This document shows positions 60,601 through 64,000 of a stretch of 64,000 nucleotides of DNA, one piece after another. The stretch is from Fratercula arctica (Eukaryota; Chordata; Aves; Charadriiformes; Alcidae): positions 4,945,669 through 5,009,668 of the forward strand of contig CANTUZ010000014.1 of assembly GCA_947846985.1 (NCBI GenBank). Reading direction: 5' to 3'. Below the pieces are notes generated by a model. The model was not told the DNA's origin and did no database searches. It saw nothing but the letters and a program-made list of their open reading frames with translations. Position numbers and translations under genes: made by a program. Every line of letters begins with the position of its first letter. Within the stretch, counting starts at the first letter, position 1.

Positions 60601-63600
60601 CCACAAACATGCCACGCACACGCAGTGGCACGCCGTGGACATGTGCAATGGACACGCTATGGCACGCCATGAACACGCCACGCACACGCAGTGGCATGCC
60701 ATGGACATGTGCAATGGACACACTATGGCACGCCACGAACACGCCACGCACACGCAGTGGCACGCCGTGGACATGTGCAATGGACACGCTATGGCACGCC
60801 ACGAACACGCCACGCACACGCACTGGCACGCCGTGGAGATGTGCCATGGGCACGCTACGGCACGCCACGCACATGCCAAGCACACACACGACATGCACGC
60901 GCCACGGTATGCCATGCACACGCAGTGGCACACCGTGGACATGTGCAACGGACATGCTATGGCATGCCACGAACATGCCACGCACACGCAGTGGCACACC
61001 GTGGACATGTGCAATGGACATGCTATGGCATGCCACGAACATGCCACGCACACGCAGTGGCACGCCGTGGACATGTGCAATGGACATGCTATGGCACGCC
61101 ACGAACATGCCACGCACACACAGTGGCACGCCGTGGACATGTGCAATGGACATGCTATGGCATGCCACGAACATGCCACGCACACGCAGTGGCACACCAT
61201 GGACGTGTGCAATGGACACGCTATGGCACGCCATGAACACGCCACGCACACGCAGTGGCACGCCGTGGACATGTGCCATGGACATGCTATGGCACACCAC
61301 AAACATGCCACGCACACGCAGTGGCACGCCGTGGACATGTGCAACAGACACACTGTGGCACACCACGAACACGCCACGCACACGCAGTGGCACGCCGTGG
61401 ACATGTGCAATGGACATGCTATTGCACGCCATGAACATGCCACGCACACGCAGTGGCACACCGTGGACATGTGCAACAGACACACTGTGGCACGCCACGA
61501 ACATGCCACACACACGCAGTGGCACGCCGTGGACATGTGCAATGGACACGCTATGGCACGCCACGAACACGCCACGCACACACAGTGGCACACCATGGAC
61601 GTGTGCAATGGACACGCTATGGCAGGCCACGAACATGCCACGCACACGCAGTGGCACGCCGTGGACGTGTGCAATGGACACGTTCTGGCACGCCACGAAC
61701 ACGCCACGCACACGCACTGGCACGCCGTGGAGATGTGCCATGAGCACACTATGGCATGCCATGAACACGCCACGCACACGCAGTGGCACACCATGAACAT
61801 GTGCAATGGACACGCTATGGCATGCCACGAACACGCCACGCACACGCAGTGGCACGCCGTGGACATGTGCAATGGACACACTATGGCACGCCATGAACAT
61901 GCCACGCACACGCAGTGGCACGGCATGGACATGTGCAACAGACACATTGTGGCACACCACGAACATGCCATGCACACACAGTGGCACACCGTGGATATGT
62001 GCAATGGACACGCTATGGCACGCCACGCACATGCCAAGCACACACATGACGTGCACGCGCCACGGTATGCCACGCACACGCTATGGCACACCATGAACAC
62101 GCCACGCACACGCCACAGCATGCCATGCACATGCTATGGCACGCCAGGAACACGCCGCGCACACGCTATGACACGCCAGGCACACAATCCAGCACACCCA
62201 CTGACCGCGCACCGCGGACAGGCCCAGCACACGCTGGAACACGCCGTGCACATGCTATGACACGCCATGGACACGCCACGGACACGCCAGCCCCCCCGTC
62301 CCCCCCCCTTCCCGCTCACCCATGGGCACCGGGGGGGGGGTTGGGCTCCACCAGCGCCGCCTTGGCCTTGACGGGGAGGGGGGTGCTGGGACCATTCACC
62401 ATCACGTGACCTGGGACACACGCACACACACGTGACACGTGGTCAAGGGGGGGCCGGGACCCTCCCCCCTCCCCCAAAACCCACGGGAGCCTCCCCAGGG
62501 CCTCAGAGCCCCCCCCAGGCCCCTCCCAGCCCCGCCAGACACCCCATAGAGTCCCCAAGGACCCCCCAGGGACCCCGGAGAGCCCCCAGCCCCCCCCCCG
62601 GACCCCCCCAGACTCCCCACGGCACCCCCAGGGACCCCTGAGAGCCCCCAGCCCCCCCCCCGGACCCCCCCCAGACTCCCCACAGCACCCCCAGGGACCC
62701 CTGAGAGCCCCCAGCCCCCCCCCAGGACCCCCCCAGACTCCCCACGGCACCCCCAGGGACCCCTGAGAGCCCCCAGCCCCCCCCCAGGACCCCCCCAGAC
62801 TCCCCACGGCACCCCCAGGGACCCCTGAGAGCCCCCAGCACCCCGCAATACCCCCCCAGGGTCCCCTAATATCCCTCCCAGCCCCCCCAAAGACCCCCCT
62901 CAGCCCTCCCCAGGAACCCCTTAGAGCCCCCAGCCCCCCCCCAGTATCCCCCCAGACCCCTCCCAGCCCCCCCAAAGCCCCCTTAGAGCCCCCAAGCCCC
63001 CCCAGTATCACCGCAGGGACCCCCAAGACCCCTCCCAACCCCCCCTCCCCATGACCCCTTAGAGCCCCCAGCCCCCCCCCCACTATCCCCCCAGACCCCT
63101 CCCAGCACCCCCAGAGCCCCCCAGTATCCCCTTGGGACCCCCCCAGCCCCCCCAAAGACCCCTTAGAGCCCCCAGGGCCCCCCAATATGCCCTTGGGACC
63201 CCCCCCCCTCCCCCCCAAAGCCCCCTTAGAGCCCCCAAACCCCCCCCACTATCCCCCCAGACCCCTCCCAGCACCCCCAGAGCCCCCCAGTATCCCCTTG
63301 GGACCCCCCCCAAAGCCCCCTTAGAGCCCCCAAACCCCCCCACTATCCCCCCAGACCCCTCCCAGCACCCCCAGGGACCCCTTAGAGACCCCAAGGACCC
63401 CCAAGACCCCTCCCAGCACCCCCAGAGCCCCCCAGTATCCCCTTGGGACCCCCCCAAAGCCCCCTTAGAGCCCCCAAACCCCCCCACTATCCCCCCAGAC
63501 CCCTCCCAGCACCCCCAGAGCCCCCCAGTATCCCCTTGGGACCCCCCCAAAGCCCCCTTAGAGCCCCCAAACCCCCCCACTATCCCCCCAGACCCCTCCC

Positions 63601-64000
63601 AGCACCCCCAGAGCCCCCCAGTATCCCCTTTGGACCCCCCAGCCCCCCCAAAGACCCCTTAGAGCCCCCAAACCCCCCCAGTATCACCCCAGGGACCCCC
63701 AAGACCCCTCCCAGCACCCCCAAAGACCCCTTAGAGCCCCCAGGGCCCCCCAATATGCCCTTGGGACCCCCCCCCTCCCCCCCAAAGCCCCCTTAGAGCC
63801 CCCAAACCCCCCCACTATCCCCCCAGACCCCTCCCAGCACCCCCAGGGCCCCCCAGTATCCCCTTGGGACCCCCCCCCCCCACCCAGGTAGTGAAGCAGC
63901 TTCTGGGCCCGATTCTGGCCGGGGCGCAGGTGGAAGAGCTCGGGGTTCTCGTCGATGAACTGGGTGTCGGCGGCGCCCCCCAAAAACTGGGGGTGGGCCA
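48634..64000 (-). CDS. PC: PC, pyruvate carboxylase (5' end outside window)
   Basis: PC is a biotin-dependent mitochondrial enzyme converting pyruvate, bicarbonate and ATP to oxaloacetate. Exons on -: 64000-63884 (partial), 62410-62320, 60267-60046, 58159-58003, 56942-56702, 55642-55393, 54392-54148, 53437-53258, 51875-51627, 51087-50947, 48882-48634 (TAG), about 710 of roughly 1180 residues. The visible part starts at the end of the biotin carboxylase domain ([18 protein letters not shown]). It covers the carboxyltransferase domain with [19 protein letters not shown], the carboxylated-lysine segment HILCIKDMAGLL and the metal-binding [13 protein letters not shown]. It continues through [18 protein letters not shown] to the biotin carrier domain with [12 protein letters not shown] (biotinyl Lys) and ends GDDLIVEIE as in human. 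Phases agree at all borders except exon 62410-62320, where a C10 run appears one base too long. Introns are tandem repeats. It reads toward OVOL1. Confidence 0.95.
48930..49660. repeat. C-rich tandem repeat in the last PC intron
   Basis: Units with 'CCCCCAAGACCCCCCTGTG', 'CCCCCCATGGTCCCTGGGAC' and then 'CCCCCAAATCCCCCTAAAC'. It grades into the exon-derived array to the right. Confidence 0.8.
49672..50856 (-). repeat. Seven tandem pseudo-copies of a PC exon end
   Basis: Copies of the last 64 bases of the PC exon 51087-50947 sit at about 49672-49735, 49837-49900, 50031-50098, 50238-50302, 50406-50469, 50611-50676 and 50791-50856, each followed by C-rich filler (period 156-207 bp). Read on -, each gives [14 protein letters not shown] (exon: [14 protein letters not shown]), then TGA where the exon has an Arg codon. 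The donor GT is lost (GGAGGGGGG for GAAGGTGGGG). Confidence 0.9.
51120..51610. repeat. CCTCCCAGTCCCCTCCAGT minisatellite in PC intron
   Basis: About 25 units of 19-20 bp with CCTCCCAGTCCCCTCCAGT and TCTCCTTCCAGCGCCTCCC. A related array is at 52805-53250, on the other side of the exon 51875-51627. Confidence 0.92.
51980..52800. repeat. RFX X-box-like minisatellite in PC intron
   Basis: About 20 units of 36-42 bp: GTTGCTAGGGACC, AGTGCCATGGCAACC, then ATCACTGGGACC. Each unit pairs a GTTGCTAGGGAC element with a GTGCCATGGCAAC element. Both approximate the RFX consensus GTTGCCATGGCAAC. See the findings. Confidence 0.92.
52805..53250. repeat. CCTCCCAGTGCC minisatellite in PC intron
   Basis: Units of 10-20 bp such as CCTCCCAGTCCCCTCCAG and CTTCCCAGTGCCTCCCAG, with one 75-80-bp block repeated near 52850 and 52925. 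It runs up to the donor of the exon 53437-53258. Confidence 0.9.
53560..54115. repeat. CCCCATGGAGACCACC short repeat in PC intron
   Basis: About 30 units of 13-18 bp with CCATGGAGACCACC, CACAGAGACCATC and similar. Confidence 0.92.
54500..55345. repeat. ACCATGGTGGCACCTCC minisatellite in PC intron
   Basis: Units of 17-19 bp (CATGACCATGGTGGCACCTC) with longer repeated blocks. ACCATGGT palindromes recur. Confidence 0.92.
55680..56690. repeat. CCCAGGACCCCCAAATCCCCCTCCCAG-type repeat in PC intron
   Basis: Units of about 28-33 bp and larger blocks. It fills the intron between the exons 56942-56702 and 55642-55393. No other signal seen. Confidence 0.9.
57120..57990. repeat. CCCCATGTCCCCCCAGTGT minisatellite in PC intron
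   Basis: A 10- to 17-bp base unit combined into blocks of about 75-110 bp containing 'ATGCCCCCCATCTCTCCACG' and 'TCTCCCCATGTCCCCCCAG'. Confidence 0.92.
58175..60040. repeat. GC-box-rich minisatellite in PC intron
   Basis: Long units of about 100-290 bp made of AGGCCCCGCCCCCTCTCGAC, CCCACCTCTCCAGGCCCCGC, CCACACGAGGCCCCTCCCCC and CCCCGCCCCCCGAGACCCCA. CCCCGCCCC (Sp1-type GC box) occurs dozens of times. Nearly identical large blocks repeat near 59200, 59560 and 59760. Confidence 0.93.
60300..62290. repeat. 66-bp minisatellite in PC intron, open in several frames
   Basis: About 28 units of 66 bp containing CACGCAGTGGCACGCCGTGG, ACATGTGCAATGGACACGCT and ATGGCACGCCACGAACACGC, with a shorter block near 60865-60915 repeated near 62020-62070. 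As 66 = 22 codons, frames of 570-850 codons stay open on both strands. See the findings. Confidence 0.95.
62460..63880. repeat. C-rich minisatellite of about 60-65 and 100-bp units in PC intron
   Basis: Left part: 60-65-bp units with CCCAGGGACCCCTGAGAGCC and GACTCCCCACGGCACCCC. Right part: blocks of about 100 bp with AGAGCCCCCCAGTATCCCCT, TGGGACCCCCCCAAAGCCCC and CTTAGAGCCCCCAAACCCCC. It ends at the donor at 63883. Confidence 0.92.

Noticed and set aside
60175..62260. Repeated 22-residue frames on both strands as a novel repeat protein
   Set aside because: Open in several frames at once, as any stop-free 66-bp repeat would be, and placed inside a PC intron. Kept only as a finding about structure.
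60300..62290. CRISPR-like array (regular repeats)
   Set aside because: Units are head-to-tail without unique spacers, and the context is a vertebrate intron.

Overview
The window is vertebrate nuclear DNA, almost certainly from a bird. Exons are short, with GT-AG introns. CR1 retroposon fragments are present (the main avian LINE). The DNA is extremely GC-rich and nearly every intron is filled by a G- or C-rich minisatellite, as on avian microchromosomes. Six protein-coding genes and two U2 snRNA genes can be read. Coding identities come from remembered human orthologues; no search was run.

Layout. (1) 1-7113: 3' half of EML3 (+), second WD40 propeller. (2) 7150-17910: complete MTA2 (+), 18 coding exons, behind an ETS-motif-rich promoter. 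(3) 18075-23336: complete TUT1 (+), 9 coding exons. (4) 23680-28045: a repeat-rich island with an antisense CR1, a 650-bp polypurine tract, two identical convergent U2 snRNA variant genes with full snRNA promoters, two more CR1 pieces and a 203-bp tandem repeat. (5) 28790-35713: a nested 10-bp minisatellite, then AP5B1 (-), three exons with several frame breaks at homopolymers. (6) 35830-39866: tandem repeats and a CpG-rich segment between the divergent AP5B1 and OVOL1. (7) 39867-45412: OVOL1 (+), SNAG motif plus C2H2 fingers. (8) 46080-48390: short tandem repeats. (9) 48634-64000: 3' two thirds of pyruvate carboxylase, PC (-), running off the right edge.

The gene set matches human chromosome 11q: EML3-MTA2-TUT1 from 11q12.3, AP5B1-OVOL1 from 11q13.1 and PC from 11q13.2. 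Local order and orientation are kept, but spacing is collapsed to 64 kb. The genes do not form one pathway. They cover microtubule binding (EML3), NuRD chromatin repression (MTA2), U6 snRNA and mRNA 3' tailing (TUT1), the spliceosome (U2), late-endosome trafficking (AP5B1), epithelial transcription (OVOL1) and anaplerosis (PC).

The most notable points are the U2 pair, whose sequence departs from canonical U2 in the stem IIa loop and Sm site while keeping covarying stems; minisatellites that have copied exon borders of PC and EML3; motif-bearing minisatellites (RFX-, ETS-, CCAAT- and GRHL-like); and a consistent +1 homopolymer frame break in three genes, which looks like an assembly problem.
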